This document shows, in pieces, positions 9,384-18,636 of a stretch of DNA of 52,238 nucleotides; the stretch's first letter is position 1; each line of letters starts with the position of its first letter. The stretch covers positions 1 to 52,238 of the forward strand of contig CAIKDP010000205.1 of the NCBI GenBank assembly GCA_903826205.1. The letters are read 5' to 3'. The notes beneath the pieces are model-generated. The model was not told the DNA's origin. It worked only from the letters and a program-made list of their open reading frames with translations, and did not search any database. The translations under genes and the position numbers were made by a program. The stretch comes from Akkermansiaceae bacterium. GTDB taxonomy: Bacteria; Verrucomicrobiota; Verrucomicrobiia; Verrucomicrobiales; Akkermansiaceae.

Positions 9384-10438
9384 CCAACCGCGATAACATC
9401 CTGCGCGCATTGCGCCGCCAACAACCGGAACAAGTCGGCTTCGACTTCGTGTTCTCACCGGCATTGCTGGAAGAATTCCGCCGCCGCACCGGGCGCGAGG
9501 ACTATCAGGAATACTATCAATTTCCGCTGCGCTGCATCGAGCTCGATGCGACGCGACTGCACACCGACTACACGGTTTTTTTCGGTGAGTTACCACCGGG
9601 CACGCGGCCTCTCGACTGGAATCCGGAATGGGGGATCATGGGCGCGCCGGGGCCGACCGCGCATTTCCAGGAAATGTTGCATCCGATGGCCGGGTTCGAA
9701 TCGGTCGCGCAGGTGCATGCCTATCCTTGGCCGGACTGGCTGGCAGACTACCGCTGGGACAATGTCCCGGCGCGGGTGGCCGGGCTCAAGGCCCGCGATC
9801 TGGTGGTGTGCGCGTTCATGGAGATGACCTTGTTTGAACTCGCGTGGTATCTGCGCGGCATGGACCGCTTCATGGAAGAACTCATCTGCGGGGACGAGAT
9901 CGCCACCGCCTTGCTTGACAAGCTCACCGCCATCCGCATCGGCATGGCACGGCGGTATGCGGCGTGCGGCGCCGACGTACTTATGTTAGGTGACGACGTG
10001 GCGACCCAGCTCGACATGATGATCAGCCCGGCGTTGTGGCGCCAGACGCTCAAGCCGCGGCTGACCGAGGTGATCCGCGCCGCCAAGGAGGTGAACCCGG
10101 ATATCCTCATTTTCTATCACGGCGACGGCAACATGGAGCGGATCGTGCCTGATTTGATAGAGATCGGCGTGGAGATTCTCAACCCGGTGCAACCGGAGTG
10201 CATGGATCCGCTGCGCATGAAGGAATTGTTTGGCGACAAGCTCGCATTCTGGGGGTGCATCGGCACCCAGACGACCATGCCCTTCGGCACGCCTGACGAG
10301 GTCAAACAGACGGTTGGAAAGCTGATAGCCACGGTCGGCAGGGGCGGCGGGCTGTTGCTCGCGCCAACGCACACGCTCGAGCCTGATGTGCCATGGGCCA
10401 ATGTTGAGGCTTTGCTTGCGGCGGTGGAAACCCCATAG
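9374..10438 (+). CDS. Uroporphyrinogen decarboxylase (URO-D) family protein
   Basis: The product is 354 residues. ATG 9374 overlaps the GH2 stop by 10 bp, so translational coupling is likely. The fold family is that of HemE and of MtaA/CmuA-type corrinoid methyltransferases: DVATQ, FYHGDG (H249), a VEILNPVQPECMDP loop (C276), WGCIGTQ (C295) and a GTPDEV helix. The N-terminus lacks the RQAGRY active-site motif of true HemE, so haem synthesis is unlikely. Single His and Cys residues near the MtaA zinc positions leave a metal-dependent methyl-transfer role possible, though the classical HxC is HGD here. Family members in this phylum often sit in sugar operons with unknown reactions. The neighbours (GH2 upstream, Na+/solute symporter 8 bp downstream) point to glycan catabolism. 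Confidence 0.85.
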   Translation: MSLTNRDNILRALRRQQPEQVGFDFVFSPALLEEFRRRTGREDYQEYYQFPLRCIELDATRLHTDYTVFFGELPPGTRPLDWNPEWGIMGAPGPTAHFQEMLHPMAGFESVAQVHAYPWPDWLADYRWDNVPARVAGLKARDLVVCAFMEMTLFELAWYLRGMDRFMEELICGDEIATALLDKLTAIRIGMARRYAACGADVLMLGDDVATQLDMMISPALWRQTLKPRLTEVIRAAKEVNPDILIFYHGDGNMERIVPDLIEIGVEILNPVQPECMDPLRMKELFGDKLAFWGCIGTQTTMPFGTPDEVKQTVGKLIATVGRGGGLLLAPTHTLEPDVPWANVEALLAAVETP

Positions 10439-10446
10439 TTACCGCG

Positions 10447-12420
10447 ATGAGCACCTTGGACCTGATTTTGTTTGTTGTCGCGGTGGTTGGCGTCATTGCC
10501 ATGGGCATCCGCATGGGCCGCAGGGAAGCCACGGCGGGGGGGGACGAGACCGGCGACTATTTCCTCGCCGGTCGCGGGCTGTCATGGTGGCTCATCGGCT
10601 TTTCCTTGATAGCCGCCAACATCTCCACCGAGCAATTTGTCGGCATGTCCGGTCAGGCCGCCGACTGGTTGGGCCTGGCGATCGCGTCATATGAATGGTT
10701 GTCGGCGATTGCCTTGGTGGTGGTGGCGTTCGTGTTTCTGCCGCGGCTGCTGCGCTGCGGGATCTATACGATTCCGGAGTTTTTGGAATACCGCTTCAGT
10801 CGCTTGTCGCGCATTGTGATGGCCTTGTTGTCGATGGCGGTGATTGTCGGTGTGCCGTCGGCGTCGGTGATTTATTCCGGAGCCAAGGTGATCAGCGTGT
10901 TTTTCCACGGGGCGACGGTGGCGGGTGTGGATCTGGGCAGTGTGCAGGCCGGGTGTTGGATCATCGGGCTGGCGGCGGCGGTGTATGTGTTGGTCGGCGG
11001 CCTGAAGGCCTGCGCCTGGACCGATCTGGTGTGGGGTTCGGCCTTGATTGTCGGCGGGGCCATCGTGATGTGGCTGGCGTTCAGCGCCTTGGCGGAGATG
11101 CCGGCGCGCGACTTGGTGGCGACCAAGGTGGCGGGCTCGCCGGCCACCATCGAACAGTTGGAGAGTGCGGGGCCGCTGCAGCGCTTCCTGATGTTGAACC
11201 AGGGACCGGTGGCGGAGGGCCCGAATCTATCAGGAGGCAAGCTGCATCTGGTGCGGCCCAAGAGCGACAGCGATTTGCCGTGGACGGCGTTGGTGTTCGG
11301 GCTGTGGATCCCGTGCTTTTTTTATTGGGGGCTCAACCAATATGTGGTGCAGCGCACGCTCGGGTCGAAATCATTGGCGGAAGGGCAGAAGGGCATCGTC
11401 CTCGCGGCCGGGCTCAAGTTGTTGATTCCATTCGTGGTGGTGGTGCCCGGCATGTTGTGCTTCAATCTCTATCGGAATGATTTGCGCGGCCAGGCGGATC
11501 TCCGGAATGCCCCGGTACTCGAACTCATGCAAACCGGCAACCCGTCGTCCGTCATTCCTTTCACCGCCGAGTTCGCCGGATTGCAAACGGCAACCGCCGC
11601 GCAAGTGGTCGCCCACAATGCCCGCCTGACCGGCACCAGCCCAAGCCTCACCCGGGCCCCCACCGCCGCGGAACTGATGGCCGCCAACACACCTATGTTA
11701 GAGGCGGCGGCGGCACGCGGGATGCCGTCGAGCCAGCGCTTGGTTGGACACGACTATGACTCGGCGTTTGGCATTCTGTTGCGGCGCTTGCTCAAGCCCG
11801 GCATCACATGGTTTGTATTGGCCGCGATGTTTGGTGCGGTGGTCAGCTCGTTGGCGGCGATGCTCAACTCGGCCTCGACGATTGCCACCATGGACCTTTA
11901 TGCGGCGGTGCGCAAAAGCGCGTCGCAACGCGAATTGGTGGGGGCGGGGCGGGTGTTTGTGGGCATCTTCGTGCTAATCGCGATCATGGCCGCAGTGGTG
12001 CTGGCCGACGGCTTGCAGAGTGTGTTTCGTTATATCCAGGAGTTCCAGGGATTCATCAGCCCCGGGGTGCTGGCGGTGTTCTTGTTCGGCTTTCTGGTGC
12101 CGCGGGCGCCGCGTTTCCTTGGGTGGTTTGGCATCCTGCTCAATGCCGTGCTCTACGCCGCCTTCACCTGGTGGCTCGGGCCCATTCTATGCGGCGCCGG
12201 CCTGTGGTGGGCGCCGCAAATGTCGTTCCTCGACCGCATGGGCGTGTGCTTTTTGTTAGTTTCGGCCGCCTGTGCCGCCGCCACCGTCCTCTATCCGCTG
12301 GCCGAACCGGTGCGCATGCCCGTCACCGGGCGCATTCCTCTCATCCACTCGCGCCCAGCCATGTGGTGTGGCTTTGTGGTCATAGGCCTCACGCTGTTGC
12401 TCTATATCGTGCTATGGTAG
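10447..12420 (+). CDS. Sodium:solute symporter (SSS/SGLT family)
   Basis: This is a 657-residue polytopic membrane protein. SSS hallmarks include GDYFLAGR, the ANISTEQFVGMSG stretch of the first transport helices, GIYTIPEFLEYRF, and the FQGFISPGVLAVF helix near the end. Homologues take up sugars such as galactose, or other small solutes, with Na+ across the inner membrane. An extramembrane insertion of about 90 residues (about 343-433, rich in Ala, Thr and Pro) separates two transmembrane helices. It starts 8 bp after the URO-D-like gene and is the likely importer for the product of the GH2 enzyme. The substrate cannot be read from sequence. Confidence 0.92.
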   Translation: MSTLDLILFVVAVVGVIAMGIRMGRREATAGGDETGDYFLAGRGLSWWLIGFSLIAANISTEQFVGMSGQAADWLGLAIASYEWLSAIALVVVAFVFLPRLLRCGIYTIPEFLEYRFSRLSRIVMALLSMAVIVGVPSASVIYSGAKVISVFFHGATVAGVDLGSVQAGCWIIGLAAAVYVLVGGLKACAWTDLVWGSALIVGGAIVMWLAFSALAEMPARDLVATKVAGSPATIEQLESAGPLQRFLMLNQGPVAEGPNLSGGKLHLVRPKSDSDLPWTALVFGLWIPCFFYWGLNQYVVQRTLGSKSLAEGQKGIVLAAGLKLLIPFVVVVPGMLCFNLYRNDLRGQADLRNAPVLELMQTGNPSSVIPFTAEFAGLQTATAAQVVAHNARLTGTSPSLTRAPTAAELMAANTPMLEAAAARGMPSSQRLVGHDYDSAFGILLRRLLKPGITWFVLAAMFGAVVSSLAAMLNSASTIATMDLYAAVRKSASQRELVGAGRVFVGIFVLIAIMAAVVLADGLQSVFRYIQEFQGFISPGVLAVFLFGFLVPRAPRFLGWFGILLNAVLYAAFTWWLGPILCGAGLWWAPQMSFLDRMGVCFLLVSAACAAATVLYPLAEPVRMPVTGRIPLIHSRPAMWCGFVVIGLTLLLYIVLW

Positions 12421-12436
12421 CCAAGGAGAATTGACA

Positions 12437-13714
12437 ATGCCCCAGCCTCGATATTGGTTGAAAATGAACTCGCGGTGGCAACACGCGACAACCGGGACGG
12501 CCACGGCGTTGTCCACCATCATGCCAATGGCAGCCCGCCTTTGGCTGCTGGCCGGCTTGGTTAGCGTGTTGGCCACGCTCCCCTGCCGGGCGCGCACCTG
12601 GACGGATGTGGACGGACGCAAGATCGAGGCGGAACTGCTCGAACCGGGCAAGAGCGAGGTCACCCTGCAACTGGCCAACGGCAAAACCGCCAAGGTGCCG
12701 GTGGCACGTCTGAGCCCGGAAGACCAAGCCTTCCTGCTCAAGGCCGCCCGCCTGCCCAAACCCAAAGGTGTGCCCGTAACCGGCACCCTCGCCAAGTGCA
12801 ACGGATTTGACGCCTTCTGGCCGTCGGCCGCCCAGTGCAGTCTGGACCTCAAGATCGATGTGATAACCGAGGACAAGAGCGCGCAAAAGTTTATCTATCA
12901 AAGCGCCCACTTCCAGTTTGTGTGCAACGCCCAACTCCGTCCCACGGTGGTCGCCGCCTTGGCCACCGTGTTTGAGGGCACCCACGAACTGCTGCGGGTG
13001 ATGCCGCTCAACAACCGCCTTACCGCGACCCCCACCAAACTCAGGGTGTTCCTGTGCGACAGCATGGCCGCCTACCACGCCCTGGGCGGCCCGCCCAACA
13101 CCGCCGGCGTCTGCGCCGGTAGTGGCGCCCGTGCCGTGATCCTGGTGCCGTTGGATAGCTTGGGTGTTAGAAAAGTCCCCGGCAAGGATGAGTTCCTCGT
13201 CGATCCCAAGCAAACCAACATGGTGCTTGCCCACGAATTGACCCATGCGCTCATGGAGGATCAGGTGAAGGCGGCCGCCTGGTATATCGAGGGCTCCGCC
13301 GAGTATGTGCGGCTCACCCCGTTTGTCGCCGGGCGCTACCGCATCGCCGACAACCATGACGCAATCATTGAGGGCGTCACCGCTTATGGCAAGAAGAAGG
13401 ACGGCGGACGCATGTTGGGCAAAGCCATCGAGGCCCCTCCCCTCAAGAATTTCATGTCCCAGACCTACGCGCAGTTTGTCTCCAACCCGCAGTTCAGCTA
13501 CGGCATGGGCACTCTGCTGACCTATTATTTCTATCACCTCGACGGCCGCGGCGATGCGGCCCGCATCAAAGCCTACGTGCAGGCCTTGCAGGATGGCAGC
13601 CCGGAACCCAGCGCCCGTGAGAAACTCCTCGACGGCCGAAGCTGGTCCCAATTGGAAGCCGAGTTCACCGCCGCCATGACCAAGCTGGGAATCAAAGTGA
13701 AGTTCGCTGGGTAA
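12437..13714 (+). CDS. Secreted zinc metallopeptidase-like protein with N-terminal SHD1-like module
   Basis: This protein has 425 residues from ATG 12437, which has AAGGAG 8 bases upstream. ATG 12521 is an alternative that begins directly at the signal peptide (MAARLWLLAGLVSVLATLP). After the signal comes a roughly 50-residue RTWTDVDGRKIEAELL module of the SLA1-homology-1 type, frequent in Planctomycetes and Verrucomicrobia. A central domain follows with HELTH (residues 266-270) and, 15-19 residues later, EGSAEY (E285 or E289), the arrangement of a gluzincin zinc site. A peptidase role is inferred; the substrate is unknown. It begins 16 bp after the symporter gene, so it may be the last gene of that operon. 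Confidence 0.75.
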   Translation: MPQPRYWLKMNSRWQHATTGTATALSTIMPMAARLWLLAGLVSVLATLPCRARTWTDVDGRKIEAELLEPGKSEVTLQLANGKTAKVPVARLSPEDQAFLLKAARLPKPKGVPVTGTLAKCNGFDAFWPSAAQCSLDLKIDVITEDKSAQKFIYQSAHFQFVCNAQLRPTVVAALATVFEGTHELLRVMPLNNRLTATPTKLRVFLCDSMAAYHALGGPPNTAGVCAGSGARAVILVPLDSLGVRKVPGKDEFLVDPKQTNMVLAHELTHALMEDQVKAAAWYIEGSAEYVRLTPFVAGRYRIADNHDAIIEGVTAYGKKKDGGRMLGKAIEAPPLKNFMSQTYAQFVSNPQFSYGMGTLLTYYFYHLDGRGDAARIKAYVQALQDGSPEPSAREKLLDGRSWSQLEAEFTAAMTKLGIKVKFAG

Positions 13715-13765
13715 AGCGCGCGGGCGGGTGTGACTTATGCCGCGTGATGAGGCACGCACGGCGAA

Positions 13766-13805
13766 CGCGACAAATTCGCTGACGATCGTCACAGAATTTG
13801 TCGCG
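13766..13805. repeat. Nested palindrome (12-bp arms around a 12-bp inner palindrome)
   Basis: Perfect arms CGCGACAAATTC (13766-13777) and GAATTTGTCGCG (13794-13805) enclose a second perfect palindrome, TGACGATCGTCA (13780-13791). It sits in the 246-bp gap between the HExxH gene and dapL. There is no T-run. It could be a terminator-like hairpin, a dimeric or tetrameric operator, or a mobile palindrome. The rest of the gap shows no gene. Confidence 0.8.
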
Positions 13806-13922
13806 ATCCATCTTCCTGCCCACAATTTTCCGGACCAATCTCTTGCATCCGCAGTTCACTGTCGGTCTTGTTGTCTGTCATCCAGACGTCTTGGGTGACG
13901 CGCGGGCGGCCACACACCGCAC

Positions 13923-13951
13923 TTGCATGGCGGCGGCACGGCTGCTATGGA
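13923..13951 (+). promoter_or_regulatory. Candidate sigma-70-type promoter of dapL
   Basis: TTGCAT (13923-13928), a 17-bp spacer and TATGGA (13946-13951) precede the dapL ATG by only 9 bp. If used, the mRNA would be nearly leaderless. This is based on consensus resemblance only. Confidence 0.4.
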
Positions 13952-13960
13952 CATCGCGCC

Positions 13961-15193
13961 ATGGCCACTCTCAACGCGAATTTTCTCAAGCTCAAAGCCG
14001 GTTACCTGTTTCCTGAAATCGCCCGCCGGGTGAGGACTTACAGCGAGGCCAAGCCTGAACTGGCCGCCCGCATCATCCGTTGCGGGATTGGCGATGTGAC
14101 CGAACCGCTGCCAACCGCCGCAATCCGGGCCATGCACGCAGCCGTGGATGAACTGGCGTGCCGCGAGACGTTCAAGGGCTATGGACCGGAGCAGGGTTAT
14201 GAGTTCCTCCGCCAAGCCATTGTCGACAACCAATTCGCCGGTCTTGGCATCGCCGCCGACGAGGTGTTCATCTCGGATGGCTCGAAGTGCGATACCGGCA
14301 ACATCCTCGATATCTTCGGCAAGGGCAACATCATCGCCATCACCGATCCGGTCTATCCGGTCTATGTGGACACCAACGTGATGGCGGGCAACACGGGTGA
14401 TGCCGATGCCCGGGGCGCCTTTGGCGGCTTGCTCTATCTGCCGTGCAACGCCGCCAACGGCTTCGTGGCCGATGTGCCCCAAGCCCATGCGGACATCATC
14501 TACCTGTGCTTTCCTAACAATCCGACCGGTGCCGTGGCCACGCGCGGGCAGCTCGAGGCCTGGGTTGCCTATGCACGGGCCAACGACGCGATCATTCTGT
14601 TTGATGCCGCCTATGAGGCATTCATCCAGGATCCGGCCATCCCGCGCTCGATTTTTGAAATCGAGGGGGCGCGTGACTGTGCCATCGAGTTCCGCTCGTT
14701 CTCGAAGAATGGCGGCTTTACCGGCGTGCGCTGTGCGTATGTGGTGATGCCAAAGTCCGTCACCGCCAGCGACGGCATGGGCGGCCGCGTGCCCTTGCAC
14801 CAACTTTGGTCACGCCGCCACAGCACCAAGTTCAACGGCGCGAGCTACCCGGTGCAGATGGCCGCGGCGGCGATCTTCTCCGACGACGGCAAGGCGCAGG
14901 TCGCCGCGTTGATAGATCATTACATGGGCAATGCCAAACTCCTGCGTGAGGCTTGCGCGTCCGCCGGCTTGCCGGTGTATGGCGGCGTCAATGCGCCATA
15001 TGTCTGGGTGGGTTGTCCGGCCGGGTTGAGTTCGTGGGACATGTTCGACAAGATGCTGTCCGAAGCGCAGGTGGTCATCACCCCGGGTTCCGGCTTCGGT
15101 TCGGCCGGCGAAGGGTATTTCCGCATCTCCTCGTTCAATTCCCGCGCCAACGTCGAGGAAGTCTGCCGCCGCCTGCCCGCCCTCGTGGGTTGA
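13961..15193 (+). CDS. dapL: LL-diaminopimelate aminotransferase
   Basis: The product is 410 residues, the usual DapL length, starting at ATG 13961 ([20 protein letters not shown] is the family N-terminus). It is a PLP fold-type I aminotransferase that converts tetrahydrodipicolinate directly to LL-diaminopimelate using glutamate, for lysine and peptidoglycan synthesis. Visible features are the GIGDVTEPL stretch, [15 protein letters not shown] and the PLP-binding lysine in SFSKNGG (K249). DapL instead of the succinylase route fits the Chlamydiae/Verrucomicrobia group. It is transcribed alone and is convergent with the sulfatase gene 43 bp away. Confidence 0.97.
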   Translation: MATLNANFLKLKAGYLFPEIARRVRTYSEAKPELAARIIRCGIGDVTEPLPTAAIRAMHAAVDELACRETFKGYGPEQGYEFLRQAIVDNQFAGLGIAADEVFISDGSKCDTGNILDIFGKGNIIAITDPVYPVYVDTNVMAGNTGDADARGAFGGLLYLPCNAANGFVADVPQAHADIIYLCFPNNPTGAVATRGQLEAWVAYARANDAIILFDAAYEAFIQDPAIPRSIFEIEGARDCAIEFRSFSKNGGFTGVRCAYVVMPKSVTASDGMGGRVPLHQLWSRRHSTKFNGASYPVQMAAAAIFSDDGKAQVAALIDHYMGNAKLLREACASAGLPVYGGVNAPYVWVGCPAGLSSWDMFDKMLSEAQVVITPGSGFGSAGEGYFRISSFNSRANVEEVCRRLPALVG

Positions 15194-15236
15194 GGCGGAA
15201 TAGACGCAAGACCGCGCGCGAACTAACAGTTTCACC

Positions 15237-16781
15237 TCAGGGCGCGGTTTCCGCCAGCACGTCGAGTGGCGGGCCCTTGAGCCGGCCTTGGCCGAACGGC
15301 CCGTCGCCGCGGCCCGGATCCTCGCCGATATCCTCCGCCACCATGACCCGGCGGACGAGCTCTTTGTAGGGAAGTCCGGTATCACCGAAAGTGTTCATCC
15401 ACGCGAGTGTCTGGGCGTGGAGTTTGTCGCGCAGTGGCTGTTGCTCGGGTTGGTCGAAGAGGTTGTGCAGTTCGCGCGGGTCCTGGGCATGGTCGTAGAG
15501 GCAGGCATAGCGTTTCCACCCGACGTATTTGGCGTAGTCGTCGAGTTCGCCGCCGGGAAGTTCATAGGCATAGGTGTGATCCCGCGTGTACACGCCGCGC
15601 CAATTGCCCGCAAAGTAGAACAACGGGACGGACTCCACCGCGCGGTCGTCCGCGGTGCGGATGGCCGCCGCCAGGTTTCTGCCCTGGCAGGTCTTGGGTG
15701 GGGCAACCCCCAGCATATCTAACAACGTAGGCATGAAATCGAGGGTGCCGACCAACAACTCGCTCACCCGCGGCTGGAGGTGGCCCGGCCAGCGGATGAG
15801 CAGCGGGACGCGGATTGATTCGATTTCCGGAACGCCCTTGTTGCCCGGCCAACCGTGTGACATCAAGGCGTCGCCATGGTCCGAGGTATAAACCACGATG
15901 GTGTTTTCCGCCAGACCGAGGGATTTCAATTCCCGCAGCAACTCGCCGAACGCGTTGTCGAGGCTGGTGCACATCGCCATGTGCCCCTGGTACATCCGCC
16001 GGTGCCGCGGCGTGTTCTCGACGTTGCCGCGCAGGGTGATTTTGTTAGGGTCGTAGAGCTTCAGCAACTCCGGCGGCGCACCATAACCCGCCTGGGCCTG
16101 GCCCCAGTTGTGGGGTGCGTGCCATGACAGGAACAAGGCAAAGGGCCGGGCCGCGTGCTCCTTCACGAAGCCGATGGCCTGGCGCGTCTGCGCGTAGGGC
16201 TCCCAGTCACCGTAAAGCTGGCGCTGACCCTGGTCGTTCCAAAAGTACGCGTTGCGGGCGTCGTATTGGAGCGTGCAGTTGTTTGATAGAAACTCCTGAT
16301 CAAAGCCATAGCGGAACGGCCCGGGCGGAATCGGCCGGTTGCGGTCGCCGCCAAACAAGTGCCACTTGCCGAAGTAGCCGAGCCGGTAACCGGCGTCGCG
16401 CAGGACTTCGCCGAAGTATCGGCCGTTGCCGGGCACGATGCGCACGTCGTTTTTGAAGGCCCCGCAGCGCAGCGGATGTTGGCCGGTAAGCAGGATACCG
16501 CGATAGGGCGTGCAGACCGGCTGATTGGAGATGCAATGGTTGAAGCGCACCCCTTCCGCGGCGAACGCATCAAGTTGGGGTGTCTTGATCTCCCTGTTGC
16601 CGTAGCAACCGAGCATGTCGGACGATTGCTGGTCGCTGAAAACAAACACCAGGTTAGGCCGGGCCGGAACCGCCGCCGCGTGGATGGGCGGCGCTCCCGC
16701 GCTGCCTGACTCCGCCATGGCCACCGCACCCGCGGACAAGCCGCAGCAGGCCAACAGACACAAATTTGGCAGTCCTTTCAT
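15237..16781 (-). CDS. Secreted sulfatase (formylglycine-dependent)
   Basis: This 514-residue protein has an N-terminal signal peptide (hydrophobic LCLLACCGLSAGAVAMA). The sulfatase signature is intact: metal-binding FSDQQ (D50), then CTPYR with C90 as the residue converted to formylglycine, then GKWHLFGG, an HAPH motif and YTSDHGDALMSHGW. It probably removes sulfate esters from glycans in the periplasm or outside the cell. Activation needs a formylglycine-generating enzyme or an anSME maturase, neither of which is in the window. The gene is monocistronic. Its 5' side faces a paired-hairpin repeat. Substrate specificity is not evident. Confidence 0.93.
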   Translation of the reverse strand: MKGLPNLCLLACCGLSAGAVAMAESGSAGAPPIHAAAVPARPNLVFVFSDQQSSDMLGCYGNREIKTPQLDAFAAEGVRFNHCISNQPVCTPYRGILLTGQHPLRCGAFKNDVRIVPGNGRYFGEVLRDAGYRLGYFGKWHLFGGDRNRPIPPGPFRYGFDQEFLSNNCTLQYDARNAYFWNDQGQRQLYGDWEPYAQTRQAIGFVKEHAARPFALFLSWHAPHNWGQAQAGYGAPPELLKLYDPNKITLRGNVENTPRHRRMYQGHMAMCTSLDNAFGELLRELKSLGLAENTIVVYTSDHGDALMSHGWPGNKGVPEIESIRVPLLIRWPGHLQPRVSELLVGTLDFMPTLLDMLGVAPPKTCQGRNLAAAIRTADDRAVESVPLFYFAGNWRGVYTRDHTYAYELPGGELDDYAKYVGWKRYACLYDHAQDPRELHNLFDQPEQQPLRDKLHAQTLAWMNTFGDTGLPYKELVRRVMVAEDIGEDPGRGDGPFGQGRLKGPPLDVLAETAP

Positions 16782-16820
16782 ATTACTGACAATTCCAGGA
16801 TAACTTCATGCGGGTCTTAT

Positions 16821-16887
16821 AAGGAGGATGGACATTCTTGTCCATCGCAGATGACGAAGAGGAGGACATAAATGTCCCCCCTCCTTA
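16821..16887. repeat. Paired-hairpin (REPIN-like) element, copy D
   Basis: AAGGAG is followed by hairpin GATGGACA-TTCT-TGTCCATC (16827-16846), a short linker, a weaker hairpin GGACA-TAAA-TGTCC (16864-16877), and CTCCTTA (16881-16887). The layout equals the copies at 30.5 and 48.8 kb. It lies between the sulfatase and ssb genes, a 191-bp gap with no other feature seen. Confidence 0.75.
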
Positions 16888-16972
16888 TTGAAGGCCGCTC
16901 CATCCACCTGTCACGCGGCATGCGGCTGCGGGTAGTGAATATTGCGGGCCACTGACCCCGGTCCGGCAAACC

Positions 16973-17464
<492 letters not shown>

Positions 17465-17535
17465 AACGAAAATTAGCTAGGGGTTGGATACGACTCGACG
17501 CCAGACAAAACGGCTCTCATGAGCCACGGGCCGGC

Positions 17536-17823
17536 TCAGGCGAGGCGCTGGAAATGTTGGAGATGAACCTTGCCGTTGAGGTGCAGGCGCGCCTGGAGCT
17601 TCGCCACAATGTCCGCCGCGCCCGTGAACACGTAGTTGACGTAGTGACCGGCCTCAAGGTGGCGGGCGTTGTAGGCAAACTGACGGCGGCCGAGTTGGGC
17701 CACCTTGTCGATTTTACCGCCTTCGGCTTCGATTTCTTTGGCGATGGAGCTGACGAGTTCATCGACAGTTCCGTCCAGGGATTTGGTGTTAAGGACGATC
17801 AGGCCTTGGTATTTGCGACTCAT
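17536..17823 (-). CDS. rpsF: 30S ribosomal protein S6
   Basis: The product is 95 residues, starting at the ATG at 17823 (MSRKYQGLIVLNTK). It has the alpha/beta fold pattern of bS6 with a GRRQFAY motif and the late YVNYVFTGAADIVAKL helix. It binds 16S rRNA next to S18 in the platform of the small subunit. Its start lies inside the 3' end of pth (35-bp overlap), so the two are probably translationally coupled. The upstream extension of the same frame is only the shadow of pth. Confidence 0.95.
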   Translation of the reverse strand: MSRKYQGLIVLNTKSLDGTVDELVSSIAKEIEAEGGKIDKVAQLGRRQFAYNARHLEAGHYVNYVFTGAADIVAKLQARLHLNGKVHLQHFQRLA

Positions 17824-18409
17824 CGGGTGGAGGATTGGGTGGATTGCTGCGGGTGTGAAAGCGGTTCGCCGCGGCGGCGATACCTTCGGAACGCGCAAGG
17901 TGCACCGCATCGAGCGCCATGGCAAGCATGTTTTCCAAAACCGGCCGCTCGTCGGGGCTGAATTGTCCCAGGACATGGCCGACCATCGCCTCCGGGTGGC
18001 TGTTGCCGATGCCGAGTTTGAGTCGGCTAAAAGTGTCGCTGCCGAGGTGTTGGAGGATGGATTTGATGCCGTTGTGGCCGCCGGCGGAGCCTTTTTCCCG
18101 AAACCGCAGGGTTCCCAGCGGCAGAGCGGCATCGTCGTGCACCACAAGGAGCTGCTCCGGAGTCCATTTGTAGTAGGCCATCACCTGTTGTACCGACCGC
18201 CCGCTCAGGTTCATGAAGGTTTGGGGCTTGAGCAGGAGTGTGCCGCTTCCCGGCATCTTGGCCAGGTGGCCTTGCCACCGCGGCATCGATTGAAACGTCA
18301 CCCCGGCCGCCGCCGCCAGCCGGTCCAAGACCATAAAGCCCACGTTGTGGCGCGTGGCTTCGTATTGCCGCCCCGGATTGCCAAGGCCGACGATGAGGGA
18401 AAATGACAT
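17789..18409 (-). CDS. pth: Peptidyl-tRNA hydrolase
   Basis: The product is 206 residues from ATG 18409 (MSFSLIVGLGNPG, the family N-terminus). Key residues are visible: N11, catalytic H21 in TRHNVGF, KPQTFMNLSG, VVHDDAALPLG and the GSAGGHNGIKSI motif. It releases tRNA from peptidyl-tRNA dropped by ribosomes. The C-terminus has a proline-rich tail of about 20 residues that overlaps the start of rpsF. It is the first gene of pth-rpsF-ssb; a large palindrome lies upstream. Confidence 0.96.
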   Translation of the reverse strand: MSFSLIVGLGNPGRQYEATRHNVGFMVLDRLAAAAGVTFQSMPRWQGHLAKMPGSGTLLLKPQTFMNLSGRSVQQVMAYYKWTPEQLLVVHDDAALPLGTLRFREKGSAGGHNGIKSILQHLGSDTFSRLKLGIGNSHPEAMVGHVLGQFSPDERPVLENMLAMALDAVHLARSEGIAAAANRFHTRSNPPNPPPDESQIPRPDRP

Positions 18410-18489
18410 GCAGGGGAAAACTAGCCGCTCAGGCGTGGCTTGAAAGGAAAATGATCTTCCGCAAACGGCCCTGAGAAAGCCGCCTCCGT

Positions 18490-18533
18490 CCATTACAATA
18501 ACTTTGGACGACCGTCCATAGTTATTGTAATGG
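18490..18533. repeat. 44-bp near-perfect palindrome between divergent genes
   Basis: The two 22-base halves, starting CCATTACAATAACT and ending AGTTATTGTAATGG, match at 20 of 22 positions. It is AT-rich in a GC-rich genome and lies in the 227-bp region between pth (minus) and the membrane protein gene at 18637 (plus). It could be an operator for either gene or a cruciform or hairpin element. No T-run follows. Confidence 0.8.
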
Positions 18534-18636
18534 GGTGGGCACCGTAAGGTCGTGTGCCGAGCTTTCTCTTCAACGCCCGCCGCAGGGCGAAAACCTTCCT
18601 TGCCATCGTCGGGGATTTCAGTCACATTGTTCGCCT

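Noticed and set aside
15210-15250. Possible bidirectional terminator between dapL and the sulfatase gene
   Set aside because: The stem (GACCGCGC with GCGCGGTT) is imperfect, has no T-run and runs into the end of the sulfatase gene.
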